Source of the DNA: Lonicera japonica | Taxonomy: Eukaryota > Streptophyta > Magnoliopsida > Dipsacales > Caprifoliaceae | Assembly: GCA_021464415.1 (NCBI GenBank) | Contig: CM038466.1 | Coordinates: forward strand, 27,157,017 to 27,221,016 | DNA length: 64,000 nucleotides | Direction of reading: 5' to 3' | Part shown: positions 11,880 to 23,222 of the stretch, in pieces | How positions within the stretch are numbered: position 1 is the stretch's first letter | Layout of the letters: every line of letters begins with the position of its first letter | Program-made: the position numbers and the translations under genes | The notes under the pieces: model-generated | The model's input: the letters and a program-made list of their open reading frames with translations, nothing else | The model's database searches: none | What the model was told of the DNA's origin: nothing

Positions 11880-12330
11880 AGGTGAGATCTATATATATAT
11901 ATAAAGAATATGTTATAATATTTTTTCTTTACATGTATATATTAATTTAAAGAAAAAGTAAGATCTATATATATATATAAAGTATATATATGCCACCATG
12001 ATGTTTTCTTTTTATATATGTAAATGTTAATTTAAGTAAAAGTTAGATGAATGTGCCATTATCATGATGTTTTCTTTCTTTTACATTATTTATATATATA
12101 TATTAGTTTAAGTTGGTGATAAGATATATATTGTATATATATATAAAGAAAGTGCCATTATAATGCTTTTCTCTTTTATATTATTTATGTATAAATATTA
12201 ATTTAAGTAAAAGTGATATATGTATTTTATATACATAAAGATTGTGCCAACATAATAATTTTTTTTTATTATTATTATTAAATAAAGAATGTCTTATATA
12301 TATGTTGGTTTCATTTATTACATGATGGTA
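11880..12330 (+). repeat. Degenerate ~110-bp tandem repeats in the copia leader
   Basis: Four to five imperfect units each contain TATATATATAAAG, GTGCCA(T/A)(T/C)AT(A/C)AT, a T-rich block and TTAATTTAAGTAAAAGT. This AT-rich array makes the leader unusually long. No function can be read from it. Confidence 0.65.
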
Positions 12331-12418
12331 AAAGTTTTATGGTAAATATATATATAGACAAATTTTAGAAACATCAGTGAAAATGAAAATATTTATTTAT
12401 TTATTTTTCGCCAGAATT

Positions 12419-12509
12419 GTCACTGTTTATAACAGTGACCAGTTTATCCAGAATTGTCACTGTTTTTGACAGTGACGAACTTCAGGTTGTCACTGTTTTC
12501 AGCAGTGAC
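12419..12509 (+). promoter_or_regulatory. Three 21-nt hairpins in the copia leader
   Basis: The hairpins lie at 12419-12439, 12456-12476 and 12489-12509. Each is GTCACTG, a 7-nt variable loop and CAGTGAC, so the 7-bp stem is identical and the loop differs. They start 37 and 33 nt apart, about 500 nt before the gag start. Related pieces (CAGTTCATAACTG, GTCACAG/CTGTGAC) persist in the old copia leaders at about 18095-18160 and 53295-53365. The stem conservation suggests an RNA structure; a packaging or translation role is only a guess. Confidence 0.6.
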
Positions 12510-13010
12510 AACACAATTTTTTGGGGTTATAATAAATTCGATTAATTACATGTGACATCTATTATTTATATTGCCTGTCTAAACATTCTATTAAGGAATA
12601 TTTACACAAGATGTTGCCAAAGTGACCTCTCTTTTGTAGATAAAGAATGATTAGATATTTGTGTTTGATTAATTCATGCGAATATTAACCAATCCAAAGA
12701 GGGGTTTGTATTTGGCCGAATTTCATACACACTTGTGATGGTAAATATGTGACAATTATCAAGGTAACCTAATGTGAATAATAAATCAATCCAAAGATAG
12801 ATTTGTTATTTGACATAATTTATTGTCAATATTTGATCGTTACAACAAGAGTACCACTTACAATTAATATCATTGTCCAAAGACTTGGTATTAATGTTGT
12901 GCTAGGTATCTTGAGATGTTGCGATAAAATTAATCAATTTAAAGACTACTTATTTGGTTATATGATGTGAGCATTATTATTGATTTACTTTTGTTCTCTG
13001 TTCAGCTTTA

Positions 13011-16000
13011 ATGTCTTCTACTTCTGTATCTGCCAATATGAACAATGTTCCAATTTTAAATGGAACAAACTTTAAGGACTGGAAAGAGAATATATTAATT
13101 ATTCTTGATTGCATGGACATAGACTTGGCATTAAGAATGCCAAAACCGAATGATCTCACTGATCGAAGTACTCCTGAGGAAATTGCGTACTTTGAGAAGT
13201 GGGATCGTTCAAACAGGCTAAGTCTTATGATCATGAAACGTGGGATTCCAGAAGCTTTTCGAGGTGCTACTTCGGATGACAAAACTCTTGCCAGTAAATT
13301 TCTTGAGGAAATACAGAAACGTTTTATTAAAAACGATAAGGCTGAAACAAGCACGCTTTTAGCGAACTTGATTTCAATGAAGTATAAAGGCAAGGGTAAT
13401 GTCAGGGAGTACATTATGGAGATGTCTCATCTTGCTTCAAAACTTAAGGCATCAAAGCTCGACTTATCGGATGATTTGCTCGTGCATTTAATATTGATCT
13501 CTCTCCCTGCACAATTCAGCCAGTTTAAGGTTTCTTATAACTGTCAAAGGGAGAAATGGACTCTTAATGAGCTCATTTCATTTTGTGTGCAAGAGGAAGA
13601 GAGATTAAAGCAAGAAAAGACTGAAAGTGCTCATTATGTTAGCACCTGTAAGGGCAAGGGCAAACGTAAGGATAAGGGAAATGAAGTTGCTATTCCTAAG
13701 GGTCCGAATGAAAAGAAACAGAAAACCGAGATCGGTTGTTTCTTCTGTGGTAAACCCGGACACAAAAAGGTGAATTGTACCAAATATGCCGCTTGGCGGA
13801 ATAAGAAAGGTACAAATTCAATTTTGGTCTGTTCCGAGATCAATTTAACTTCAGTACCAAGTAACACTTGGTGGGTAGATTCTGGTGCTACTACCCACAT
13901 ATGTGTTTCTATGCAGGGTTGCCTGCACTCCCGCAAGCCAATTGATGTTGAAAGACACATCTATGTGGGCGATGGAAAGTGTGTGGAGGTAGAAGCAATT
14001 GGGCATTTTAGATTATTGTTGAGTACTGGTTTTTATTTGGATCTAAAAGACACTTTTGTTGTACCGTCGTTTAGACGAAATTTGATTTCTATTTCCGTAT
14101 TGGACAAATTTGGTTTTTATTGTTCATTTGGAAATAAGAACTTCACTTTGTCTTTAAATTCAAATGTTGTTGGTACCGGTATTCTTAATACTTTTGATAA
14201 TCTATATTTGCTTGAAACAGTTGCATCTTATAATGAAACTTTAAATGTTGAATGGCGTGGTACTAAGCGAAAATTGAATAATGAAAATTCAGGCTCATTA
14301 TGGCACAAACGCCTAGGTCACATCTCTAGAAATAGAGTTGAGCGACTTGTGTCTGATGGAATTTTAGGATCCCTTGACTTTTCAGACTTTGGTGTCTGTG
14401 TTCAGTGTGTCAAGGGAAAGCAGACTAAAACAAAGAAATTAAGTGCAAATCGAACTACGGATGTCTTAGAACTTATACATACGGATATCTGTGGGCCATT
14501 CCCTACGGCTTCTTGGAATGGTCAACGGTACTTTATAACGTTCACAGACGATTACTCTCGATATGGCTACCTATTTCTTATTCATGAAAAGTCACAGTCT
14601 TTGGACGTGTTCAAATCTTTTAAGGCCGAAGTTGAGTTACAACTCAACAAACGGATAAAGTACGTTAGATCTGACCGTGGTGGTGAATACTACGGCAGGT
14701 ATGACGGATCAGGTGAACAACGTCCAGGACCATTTGCTAAATACCTAGAGGAATGTGGAATCGTCCCACAGTATACCATGCCGGGTTCGCCTAGCATGAA
14801 TGGTGTATCTGAGAGACGAAACAGGACTCTTAAGGATATGGTTAGAAGTATGATCAGTCATTCTTCTTTACCCGAGTCCCTCTGGGGTGAAGCTCTAAAG
14901 ACAGCAACTTACATTCTCAATAGAGTGCCAACTAAGGCGGCTGCTAAAACACCTTATGAGCTTTGGACTGGGCGAAAGCCTAGTTTAAAGCATTTTCATA
15001 TTTGGGGATGTCCTACTGAAGCGAGGCCTTATCAGCCTCATGAGGAAAAATTGGACTCCAAGACAGTTAGCAGTTACTTTATTGGCTATTCGGAACGATC
15101 GCGGGGCTATAAATTTTATGATCCCACTACTAAATCTATTTTTGAAACGGGAAATGCCGTGTTCTTTGAGGAAGTTGATTTTGGGGGGAGAAATCGAGTT
15201 AGGGACATTGTGTTTGAGGAGGAAATGGGAGCAATCCCAATTCCTACTATTACTTTTGACGATGTACAGGTTTCTACACTTGTCGTTAATCAAAGAGTAA
15301 CTTTGGAACCTCAAATAAACAATGAGGAACAAACTCAACAACCTCAAGAACATGTGCCATTAAGGCGATCCATTAGAGAAAGAAGAAATGCAATTTCAGA
15401 TGATTATGTTGTATATCTTCAGGAACATGAGGTAGAAATTGGAATGTCGGAAGATGATCCTATCAATTTTCGACAAGTCATGAATGGTTCCAACTCTCAA
15501 AAATGGATTAAAGCCATGAATGAGGAGTATAAGTCAATGCAAGACAATAAAGTTTGGGAACTTGTCCCATTACCGGTTGGTGCGAAACCCGTTGGTTGCA
15601 AATGGATATTTAAGACCAAACGGGATTCGAATGGTAATGTGGAAAGGTATAAGGCACGTCTTGCGGCTAAGGGCTTTACTCAAAAGGAAGGAATTGACTT
15701 TAAAGAGACATTCTCTCCAGTTTCTTCGAAGGATTCTTTTAGGACAATCATGGCACTTGTGGCACATTTTGACCTTGAGTTGCATCAAATGGATGTCAAA
15801 ACTGCGTTTCTTAATGGTGACATTGAAGAAACGATTTATATGGTGCAACCAGAAAATTTTGTGTTGGGAGACCCACAGAATATGGTTTGCAAATTGACAA
15901 AATCAATTTATGGACTTAAACAGGCTTCTCGTCAGTGGTACTTTAAGTTTCATCAAGTTATCATTTCGTACGGTTTTGAAATGAATTTGGTTGATGATTG

Positions 16001-17039
16001 TGTGTATCACAAATTTAGTGGGAGTAAACATAAATTCCTGGTTTTGTATGTCGATGACATTTTGCTAGCGACAAATGACATAGACATCTTGCATGACACC
16101 AAGAGATTTTTATCAAAGAATTTTGAAATGAAAGATCTTGGTGAAGCATCCTTTGTATTAGGAATCGAGATACACCGAGACCGATCTCGGGGTACTTTGG
16201 GATTATCACAAAGGAGTTATATTGAGAAAATTCTCAATAGATTTGGCATGCAATGTTGTAAACCAGGTGAGACCCCGGTCGCTAAAGGAGACAAGTTCAG
16301 TCTCAATCAATGCCCGAAGAACAGTTTAGAAATTAAAGAGATGCAAAAGATTCCTTATGCCTCGGCTGTAGGGAGTCTAATGTACGCTCAAGTATGTACG
16401 CGTCCGGATATTGCGTTCATAGTTGGCATGTTGGGCAGATACTTAAGTAACCCCGGAATGGATCATTGGAAAGCAGCCAAACGGGTTATGAGGTATTTAC
16501 AGAGAACAAAAGAATATATGCTCACATATAGGAGATCGGATAAGTTAGAGATCATTGGATATTCCGACTCCGATTTTGCTGGATGCCAAGACAGCAGGAG
16601 ATCCACTTCAGGCTATGTTTATCTGTTAGCTGGTGGAGCGATTTCGTGGAGGTCTGCCAAGCAGACGCTCGTTGCTTCGTCCACCATGGCTGCAGAATTT
16701 ATAGCATGTTATGAGGCATCCAATCATGGAATATGGCTGCGAAATTTTGTCACTGGGCTGCAAATTTTAGAGGGTGTTGAAAGACCACTCAAATTATACT
16801 GTGACAATAAATCAACAGTTCTATATTCAAACAACAATAGAAGCTCGACTAAGTCAAAGCATATTGACATCAAGTTTCTAGTTGTAAAGAAAAGAGTACA
16901 GAGTGGTCAGATTATGATAGAGCATATTGGGACAAACTCCATGGTTGTAGATCCGCTTACAAAGGGATTAACACCTAAGGTCTTTCATGAGCATACTGCT
17001 CATATGGGTGTTGTCTCATTTGAGGACACTTTGGTTTAG
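13011..17039 (+). CDS. Copia gag-pol polyprotein, intact (1342 aa)
   Basis: One uninterrupted frame from ATG 13011 to TAG 17039. In order it has a UBN2/copia-type gag domain (residues about 10-200, opening with LNGTNFKDW), a CCHC zinc knuckle (C243-X2-C-X4-H-X4-C256) and aspartic protease DSGAT (D290). A pre-integrase HKRLGH zinc region follows (from H432). The integrase core carries D492, D555 and E601. The reverse transcriptase carries YVDDILLA (D1015, D1016), and the copia RNase H starts at about D1186 and ends with the KSKHIDIKF region. No key residue is missing. A single frame with no gag/pol stop or shift is normal for copia. It makes the capsid and enzymes for reverse transcription and integration. 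Lineage within copia was not assigned. Confidence 0.97.
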   Translation: MSSTSVSANMNNVPILNGTNFKDWKENILIILDCMDIDLALRMPKPNDLTDRSTPEEIAYFEKWDRSNRLSLMIMKRGIPEAFRGATSDDKTLASKFLEEIQKRFIKNDKAETSTLLANLISMKYKGKGNVREYIMEMSHLASKLKASKLDLSDDLLVHLILISLPAQFSQFKVSYNCQREKWTLNELISFCVQEEERLKQEKTESAHYVSTCKGKGKRKDKGNEVAIPKGPNEKKQKTEIGCFFCGKPGHKKVNCTKYAAWRNKKGTNSILVCSEINLTSVPSNTWWVDSGATTHICVSMQGCLHSRKPIDVERHIYVGDGKCVEVEAIGHFRLLLSTGFYLDLKDTFVVPSFRRNLISISVLDKFGFYCSFGNKNFTLSLNSNVVGTGILNTFDNLYLLETVASYNETLNVEWRGTKRKLNNENSGSLWHKRLGHISRNRVERLVSDGILGSLDFSDFGVCVQCVKGKQTKTKKLSANRTTDVLELIHTDICGPFPTASWNGQRYFITFTDDYSRYGYLFLIHEKSQSLDVFKSFKAEVELQLNKRIKYVRSDRGGEYYGRYDGSGEQRPGPFAKYLEECGIVPQYTMPGSPSMNGVSERRNRTLKDMVRSMISHSSLPESLWGEALKTATYILNRVPTKAAAKTPYELWTGRKPSLKHFHIWGCPTEARPYQPHEEKLDSKTVSSYFIGYSERSRGYKFYDPTTKSIFETGNAVFFEEVDFGGRNRVRDIVFEEEMGAIPIPTITFDDVQVSTLVVNQRVTLEPQINNEEQTQQPQEHVPLRRSIRERRNAISDDYVVYLQEHEVEIGMSEDDPINFRQVMNGSNSQKWIKAMNEEYKSMQDNKVWELVPLPVGAKPVGCKWIFKTKRDSNGNVERYKARLAAKGFTQKEGIDFKETFSPVSSKDSFRTIMALVAHFDLELHQMDVKTAFLNGDIEETIYMVQPENFVLGDPQNMVCKLTKSIYGLKQASRQWYFKFHQVIISYGFEMNLVDDCVYHKFSGSKHKFLVLYVDDILLATNDIDILHDTKRFLSKNFEMKDLGEASFVLGIEIHRDRSRGTLGLSQRSYIEKILNRFGMQCCKPGETPVAKGDKFSLNQCPKNSLEIKEMQKIPYASAVGSLMYAQVCTRPDIAFIVGMLGRYLSNPGMDHWKAAKRVMRYLQRTKEYMLTYRRSDKLEIIGYSDSDFAGCQDSRRSTSGYVYLLAGGAISWRSAKQTLVASSTMAAEFIACYEASNHGIWLRNFVTGLQILEGVERPLKLYCDNKSTVLYSNNNRSSTKSKHIDIKFLVVKKRVQSGQIMIEHIGTNSMVVDPLTKGLTPKVFHEHTAHMGVVSFEDTLV

Positions 17040-17450
17040 TGGGAGTTTGTATTTAAGTTTGTGTTGTTGCTCTATGTATGCTTTGGATTACATTTATATG
17101 TATTTGGTTTAGTTTCTGCAGAAACAAAGTATTCGGTTTATTACACTCTGTTTAAGTATTTTGAGGTTTTGATCTCAATAAAGAGGACCAGTTGGAAATA
17201 GGCATGTTTGGATCACATTACATGTAATTTCCATGCTGCACACCATGATTGATCTATGTCATTTGATTGTGTTGGTATACGTGATCATTGATGGGTCGAG
17301 TTACGATTAATGTAACAAAGGCCGCTTTGGTTCTATATTGGCATAATTGATGGACGAGATTGTTTGATAACCTAAGGTTATGATGACAAGTTCTGAGCTC
17401 ACTAAGGTTAAACACATTTGGCAGGATACATATGTGGCCCAGTGGGAGAT
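17040..17450 (+). other. 3' untranslated region and polypurine tract of the copia
   Basis: Noncoding sequence between the stop codon and the 3' LTR. It ends in AGTGGGAGAT right before the LTR, the purine-rich primer for plus-strand synthesis. Confidence 0.85.
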
Positions 17451-17963
17451 TGTTGGATTAATTTTTATATTAATCTTACTTTGGTCCACACATGTATATT
17501 ATTAATGTGTGTCATCATTTACAAGCCTAAAATTAAGTGATCTAATTTAATGTTTTAAGTAGGCTTGAGGTTATTTGTCATGGAAATAATGTGTAGATGC
17601 CATTATGTGAATTCTATTTCTATGAGGGGCGGAAATAGAATTATCGGAAAGTTCAAGGTGAACTTATGTAATTGCGGCATTGGTCCCCAACCCATCCATC
17701 CTTATATAAGTTGTCTTCTATCAATGGAGACATACAGCAGAGCTATTCTCTACATCCTCTTAAGGAGAATACTAAGGGATATAGAAGGGGAAAGGGTTGG
17801 AAGATCAATTGCCATACGGAAATTGACGCTAAAGTCCGCTGCATCGATCAATCAATTCCAATGGAGACAGGTACACACACTTCTCTTTTGTAATCTCTTG
17901 GCACTAGATATGATGCACGATCCTAGAATTGATGTTGTTTAGGACACTCAATTATTCATAACA
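17451..17963 (+). repeat. 3' LTR of the copia element
   Basis: 513 bp and indistinguishable by eye from 10946-11458. It is followed by the TTTTT target duplication and then by old copia leader that continues the sequence broken at 10945. Confidence 0.95.
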
Positions 17964-18217
17964 TTTTTACCATGACATTATTGAAGTTTTGGATATTGGA
18001 AAAGTGTGTGTGTGTGTGCGCGGGCAGGGGGGGTGTTTCAAAATATTTTAAAAGAAGATGATGAACATTTAATTTGTTGCTTTCCAAAAATGTCATACTT
18101 CATAACAGCGACGAGTTTATGCAGAAACTTTTCACTGTTTCTGGCGATGACAAAAATATCAGAACTTTTCTCCGTTTTTGTCTAGATTGTTTTGTATGGA
18201 ATATTGTTTAAATGTTC

Positions 18218-18326
18218 TCTTTATTTTTTTGAACAACTTATACTTAGAGGGATTCGAATACAAGATCTCCTGCTAAATAGATCCATCCCTTACAAGGACT
18301 TTAGTGAATCATTAGGCCACCCTTTA
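18218..18326 (-). mobile_element. tRNA-derived SINE, antisense (copy A)
   Basis: On the minus strand: GGTGGCCTAATGATTCACTAAAG (A-box-like), then ATTCGAATCCCTC (B-box-like), ending in an A-rich tail that reads TTTATTTTTTTG on the plus strand. The same insertion is present at 53430-53530 in copy B. It lies in the leader of the old copia. Confidence 0.55.
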
Positions 18327-18699
18327 GGGTTGAATGTTTAAATATTCGTGAATTTGTAATTCATGCGAATATTTACATATTTGGCCGATTGTGCAGCCGA
18401 TTGTGCACACACTCATGATGGTAAACATGTGACATTTATCAAGGTAACATAATGTTAATAACAAATCAATTCAAAGATAGATTTGTTTTTAACATAACTT
18501 ATTGTCAATATTTGATCATTATAACAAGAGTACCACTTACAGTTAATATCACTGTCCAAAGGTTTGATATAAATTTTGTGCTAGATATCTTAAGATGTTG
18601 TCATAAAACTAATCGATTTAAATATTGTTAATTTGGTTATTTAATGTGAGCAAATTTGTTTATTCATTTAATTTTGTTCTCTACTGTTACTTTTATGTT

Positions 18700-19398
18700 T
18701 GCAAACATGAGCAATGTTCTAACGTTAAACGGAACTAACTTTAAGGACTAGAAAGATAGTATATTAATTTTTCTCAATTGCGTGGACATAGACTTAGCAC
18801 TAAGAATGATCTCACTGAACAAAGTATCTCTATGGAAGTTTTGCACTTTAAAAACAGTCCGAGTCTTATGATTATGAAGTGCAAGATTCCAGAGGCCTTC
18901 AGGGGTGTAATGATAGATGATGTTACCATTGCCAATAAGTTCGTTGAGGAAATTCATAAACATTTTTTCAAAAACGATAAGGCTGAAACAAGCACGCTCT
19001 TAGCGAGCCTGATTTCAATAAAGTATAAGGGCAAGAGTAATGTTCGGGAGTACATCGTCGAGATGTCTCATTTTACTTCAAAGCTTAAGGCACTAAAGCT
19101 CAACTTATCGGATGATTTACTTGTGCATTTGATTATTATCTCTTTTCTTGCACAGTTTAATTAATTTACGACCAGTTATAACTATTAAAAAAGAAATAAA
19201 CTCTTAATGAGCTCATTCCATCTTGTGCAAGAAAAAGTGAGATTGAAGCAAGACAAAACTAAAAGTGCTTATTTGGCTTGCACCTCTTAGAGTAAAGGCA
19301 AGAGGAAGGATAAATGGAAATAAGTTATTGTTCTTAAGGGTTTGGAGTAAAATAAACAGAAAACTCTGGATGGTTGTTTCTACCATTTTGATTATTGT
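18700..19398 (+). pseudogene. gag remnant of the old copia (copy A)
   Basis: Translation reads [13 protein letters not shown], a stop where the young element has tryptophan, then DIDLALRM, a short deletion that shifts the frame, FRGVMIDD and the block [16 protein letters not shown] (to about 19020). It goes on to YKGKSNVREYIVEMSHF and decays before a half zinc knuckle near 19375. It aligns throughout with residues 8-255 of the intact polyprotein at 13011. It is cut at 19399 by the Mutator-like element, and no pol or 3' LTR follows. This is the element into which the young copia inserted. Confidence 0.85.
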
Positions 19399-19407
19399 AA
19401 AAAGTTA

Positions 19408-20393
19408 GGGATATTTGGACTTTGCACTCTATATTTTGACCCATAATTTGAGATTGCACCCCATATTTTAAATCCTTTGACTTTGCACCTAATTGTTAAC
19501 TATTTATATTATGTTTTGTTAATAAATAAATATAATGACAAAAATACCCTTTTCTTCTTCTCCTTCTTCTTCTTCTTCTTCTTCTTCTTCTTCTCATTCT
19601 TCTCCTCATTCTCCTCATTCTTCCTCTACTTCCTCTACTTATTCTCCTTCTTCTCCATTTTCTTCTTCTTCTTCTCATTATTCTCATTCTTCTACTTCTC
19701 CTACTCTGAACAGTAGCAGCAGCACATGGCCCTATCTGCTTTCCCATTTTCAAAACTCTACTAGTAGTAGTAGCAATATATCTGCAAGTTATCAGACCAT
19801 GACAAAGCTGCCATATCAATAATATATATAGTGATAAAATGCACATCTAAAAAATCGTCAAGTATTTGCGACCAACACTTAAATTCATCATTATAAATCA
19901 TAATCAATTCAATGGCTAGTAAAATTTCATTCGAGGAATAAGGATTTAACCAATAAAGTGAACATTATGGAAGTTATAGCCCAAGGGATGATGTGAGTGA
20001 GTTCAAGCGTTCTAGTAGCTTTTCTTACCACATGTACAACGCCAACGGTGCTTCATGTTCTATGCCCTCATCTTCTCTTGCTGGCCGTTCGTTCACCTGA
20101 ACTCCCAATTTTTCCGCAAAGCTGCCTCCTCCGGTGATTAGCAGAAAAAATGTGGTGCCCAAGTTGTTTAGCGACGAAAGAAAAAAAATGACGAAGAAAA
20201 TGGAATTGGATTGATGACAAAGAAGACGGAAGAATATGAAGATGAAGAAAATGGCATTTCCGTTATTATATTTGTTTATTAACAGAATTTAACAAAAATA
20301 GTTAACATTGTGTTGCAAAGTCAAAGGATTTAAAATACGGGGTGCAATCTCAAATTATGGCTCAAAATGTGTGACGCAAAGTCCAAATATCCC
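19408..20393. mobile_element. Mutator-like non-autonomous element (copy A)
   Basis: Inverted ends of about 140 bp: GGGATATTTGGACTTTGC (19408) against GCAAAGTCCAAATATCCC (20376-20393), with GATTGCACCCC and ATCCTTTGACTTTGCA further in. The left flank is AAAAAGTTA (19399-19407). The same 9 bp flanks the right end in copy B (55559-55567), while the right flank here has mutated to AAAAATTTA. Long TIRs with a 9-bp duplication identify a Mutator-type element. The interior is TCT/AGA-rich (serine-repeat frames at 19535-19700) without transposase. Confidence 0.85.
19552..19680 (+). repeat. TCT/TTC-rich low-complexity tract
   Basis: Runs of TTCTTC broken by CAT, inside the Mutator-like element. They give serine-rich and arginine-rich open frames on the two strands, which I do not regard as genes. 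Confidence 0.9.
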
Positions 20394-21322
20394 AAAAATT
20401 TATTACTTTTTTATTAAAAATGTGCAAGAGCGGTAATTTAATAATTTAGTTATTTACGTACTAAAAACTTTTCTCATGCTTAACTTATGATGGGTTAATA
20501 CTAATTTTTACCATTGGCCTACAAAGGTAATTCAATAATTTTACCCCCTGTAAAATTCCACATTTACCTTCGATAAAATCTCACTTTTACCTCCACTAAA
20601 ATCCCACTTAACTCCACTCAAATTTCACTCACCTCCATTAACTTTCACTCAAATTTCACTTAGATCCACTCACCTTTATAAAATTACCTTTTTACCCCTC
20701 ATTTTCATCAAATTTACTTTTTTACCATTCTAGATTTTACCTATAAATATCCCCTCATTCATTCATTCATTCAAAAGACACCAAAAAATATATCTTCTTT
20801 CTCTCCTAAGATCCATCCATCTCATCCAAGAGATAAAAAAGGCTCAAAATGTGTGACGCAAAGTCCAAATATCCCAAAAATTTATTACTTTTTTATTAAA
20901 AATGTGCAAGAGCGGTAATTTAATAATTTAGTTATTTACGTACTAAAAACTTTTCTCATGCTTAACTTATGATGGGTTAATACTAATTTTTACCATTGGC
21001 CTACAAAGGTAATTCAATAATTTTACCCCCTGTAAAATTCCACATTTACCTTCGATAAAATCTCACTTTTACCTCCACTAAAATCCCACTTAACTCCACT
21101 CAAATTTCACTCACCTCCATTAACTTTCACTCAAATTTCACTTAGATCCACTCACCTTTATAAAATTACCTTTTTACCCCTCATTTTCATCAAATTTACT
21201 TTTTTACCATTCTAGATTTTACCTATAAATATCCCCTCATTCATTCATTCATTCAAAAGACACCAAAAAACATATCTTCTTTCTCTCCTAAGATCCATCC
21301 ATCTCATCCAAGAGATAAAAAA
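20359..21322 (+). repeat. Recent 482-bp tandem duplication
   Basis: 20359-20840 and 20841-21322 are adjacent copies with one difference that I can see (ATATATC versus ACATATC near the end). The unit starts inside the right end of the Mutator-like element, crosses the target site and takes in the first ~350 bp of the LTR element. The trinucleotide GGC stands at all three junctions (20359, 20841, 21323). The 3' LTR lacks the extra unit, so it formed after the LTR element inserted. Confidence 0.9.
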
Positions 21323-21792
21323 GGCATTGGCAATATAAATACAAGCCAATTTAAGAAGAAAAATATAAGGGTCTTATACTCTCTCTTTTCATATCCTAAA
21401 AAAATACAAGCAACCCTTATACACTCTCTCTCCTACACAGTTTATTATTTCATCTTCTTGAAATATTTGTAATCCTAATTCTATACTTATAAATAGAATT
21501 AAGGAAATTATAGAAAGAGAGATTTGTAATCCTATATTTATAAATAGAATTAAGGAAATTATAGAGAGAGATTAGTAGCTTGTATTATCACCCAAATTGA
21601 TTGCCTTTGAGTTAATACAAAACAAGCACATACGAAAGGATGACGTACTGCCGGACTAGCATAAGCGCTACCGGGAGAACCTACCTTAATAAAAAATGTC
21701 ATGTGTTCATCACTTTGCCGCATTTATTTTTTATTTACCAATATTCACTTATTGATTGGTTAATTATATATTTCTAGATTTTGACACCATCA
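20488..21792 (+). repeat. 5' LTR (with internal tandem duplication)
   Basis: 1305 bp. It equals the 3' LTR in layout once the 482-bp duplication is removed (823 versus 825 bp). A GGCACCGTCTGTGGGAACG primer-binding stretch starts just after it at about 21796. Confidence 0.85.
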
Positions 21793-21860
21793 GTTGGCAC
21801 CGTCTGTGGGAACGATAAACTCTATAAAGCTCTCGTTCTTTAGAAATTACAAGTGAATTT

Positions 21861-22445
21861 TCGGTGAAAAACTCTAAATCCCGCAGGCTTATGTAGCTCA
21901 ATATTCTCGGGCGCATAACTTCTTGCTCAGAACTCCAAATCATGCGATTCTAGAGTCCATTTCGAAGAAATTTTAAGAGCTACAACTTTTCAGTTCAAGC
22001 CTTTTTCAAATTTGGCCATATCAGGGTTTAAAACTTCGATACAAACTTTCTGGAACGAAAAAGGCAAAAATCCCGCGGGCCTACGGTGACTCAATATTAT
22101 CAGGTGCATAACTTTGTGCTCAAAACTCCAAATCATGCGATTCTGGAGTCCATTTTAAAGAAAATTTCAAAAGCTACAACTTTTTAGTTCAAGACTTTTT
22201 CAAATTCGGCTATCTTTGGGTTCAAAACTGCGATACAAACTTTCTAGAACGGAAAAGGTGAAAATTTCGCGGGCTTATGTAGTTCAATATTATCGAGCGC
22301 ATAATTTCTTGTTCAAAACTCCAAATTATACGATTCTGGAGTCTATTTTGGAGAACATTTCAAGAATTACAACTTTTTAATTCAACACTTCTTCAAATTC
22401 GGCAATTTCAGGGTCCGAAATTGCAATGAAAATTTCTAGTAGCAA
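21861..22445 (+). repeat. Three tandem ~195-bp units in the LTR-element leader
   Basis: The units start at about 21861, 22058 and 22253. Each runs AAATCCCGCGGGCTTATGTAG, AATATT.TCGGGCGCATAACTT, ACTCCAAATCATGCGATTCT, AGCTACAACTTTTCAGTTCA, and ends near ACAAACTTTCTGGAACG. They share a ~75-bp core (21914-21987, 22107-22181, 22300-22374) with the TIR element at 6391 and the gypsy LTR at 38394. Confidence 0.8.
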
Positions 22446-22496
22446 AAAATGCGAAAATTCATAAGCACTTCGCAGTGAATCCATGTCCAACTCAGT

Positions 22497-23213
22497 TTAG
22501 TAGGCGCACCAGGCTCTAAAGAGCACGCTTACACTCTGGAAAGCCCTGAGAAAAATAGGCATACTTTAAACATTCAAGTGGAATATCTACGGAACACTTG
22601 TTTAAAGTACAAAACTCTCGTTAGAGGTCGGTTTAGTAAGGATACTTACACTCCGAAAAGACTTGAGAAAAACAGGCATACTTTAAACATTCAAGTGGAA
22701 TATCTACGGAACACTTGTTTAAAGTACAAAATTCTCGCTAGAGGTCGGTTTAGTAAGGACACTTACATTCCGAAAAGATATGAGAAAAACAGGCATACTT
22801 TAAAAATTCAAGTGGAATATCTACGGAACACTTGTTTAAAGTACAAAATCCTCGCTAAAGGTCGGTTTAGTAAGGATATTTACACTCCGAAAAGACCTGA
22901 GAAAAACAGGCATACTTTAAATATTCAAGTGGAATATCTACAGAACACTTGTTTAAAGTACAAAATTCTCGCTAGAGGTCGGTTTAGTTAGGATACTTAC
23001 ACTCCGAAAAGACCTGAGAAAAACAGGCATACTTTAAACATTCAAGTGGAATATCTACGGAACACTTGTTTAAAGTACAAAATCCTCGCTAGAGGTCGGT
23101 TTAGTAAAGACGCTTACACTCCGAAAAGACCTGAGAAAATCAGGCATACTTTAAACATTCAGGTGGAATATCTACGGAACACTTGTTTAAAGTACAAAAC
23201 CCTTACTAGAGGT
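22497..23213 (+). repeat. 117-bp tandem repeat array, six units
   Basis: Full units start at about 22578, 22695, 22812, 22929, 23046 and 23163 at a constant 117-bp spacing, preceded by a diverged half unit from 22497. As 117 is a multiple of three, each unit reads in the same frame as a 39-residue peptide beginning EYLRNTCLKYK and containing GRFSKDTYTPKR. The frame is open for four units (22578-22991), has one TAG near 22989, and is open again for two. Whether it is translated is unknown. The array ends next to the antisense LOB frame. Confidence 0.9.
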
Positions 23214-23222
23214 TCACATTAT

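Larger units (their letters stand above)
10946..17963 (+). mobile_element. Full-length Ty1/copia retrotransposon
   Basis: A complete 7018-bp element. It has 5' LTR 10946-11458, primer site from 11459, a 1.5 kb leader, one gag-pol frame 13011-17039, a polypurine tract before 17451 and 3' LTR 17451-17963. The flanks are TTTTT (10941-10945 and 17964-17968), a 5-bp target duplication. Copy B (about 53173-53183) shows the corresponding empty site. The two LTRs show no difference to my reading at a constant offset of 6505, and the reading frame is intact, so insertion is very recent and the element may be active. It sits inside the leader of an older related copia. Confidence 0.95.

Noticed and set aside
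19496..19846. Arginine-rich and serine-rich open frames on both strands
   Set aside because: Products of a TTC/GAA low-complexity tract in the Mutator-like element.
22497..23213. CRISPR-like regular array
   Set aside because: The units are contiguous 117-bp repeats without unique spacers, inside a plant retrotransposon.
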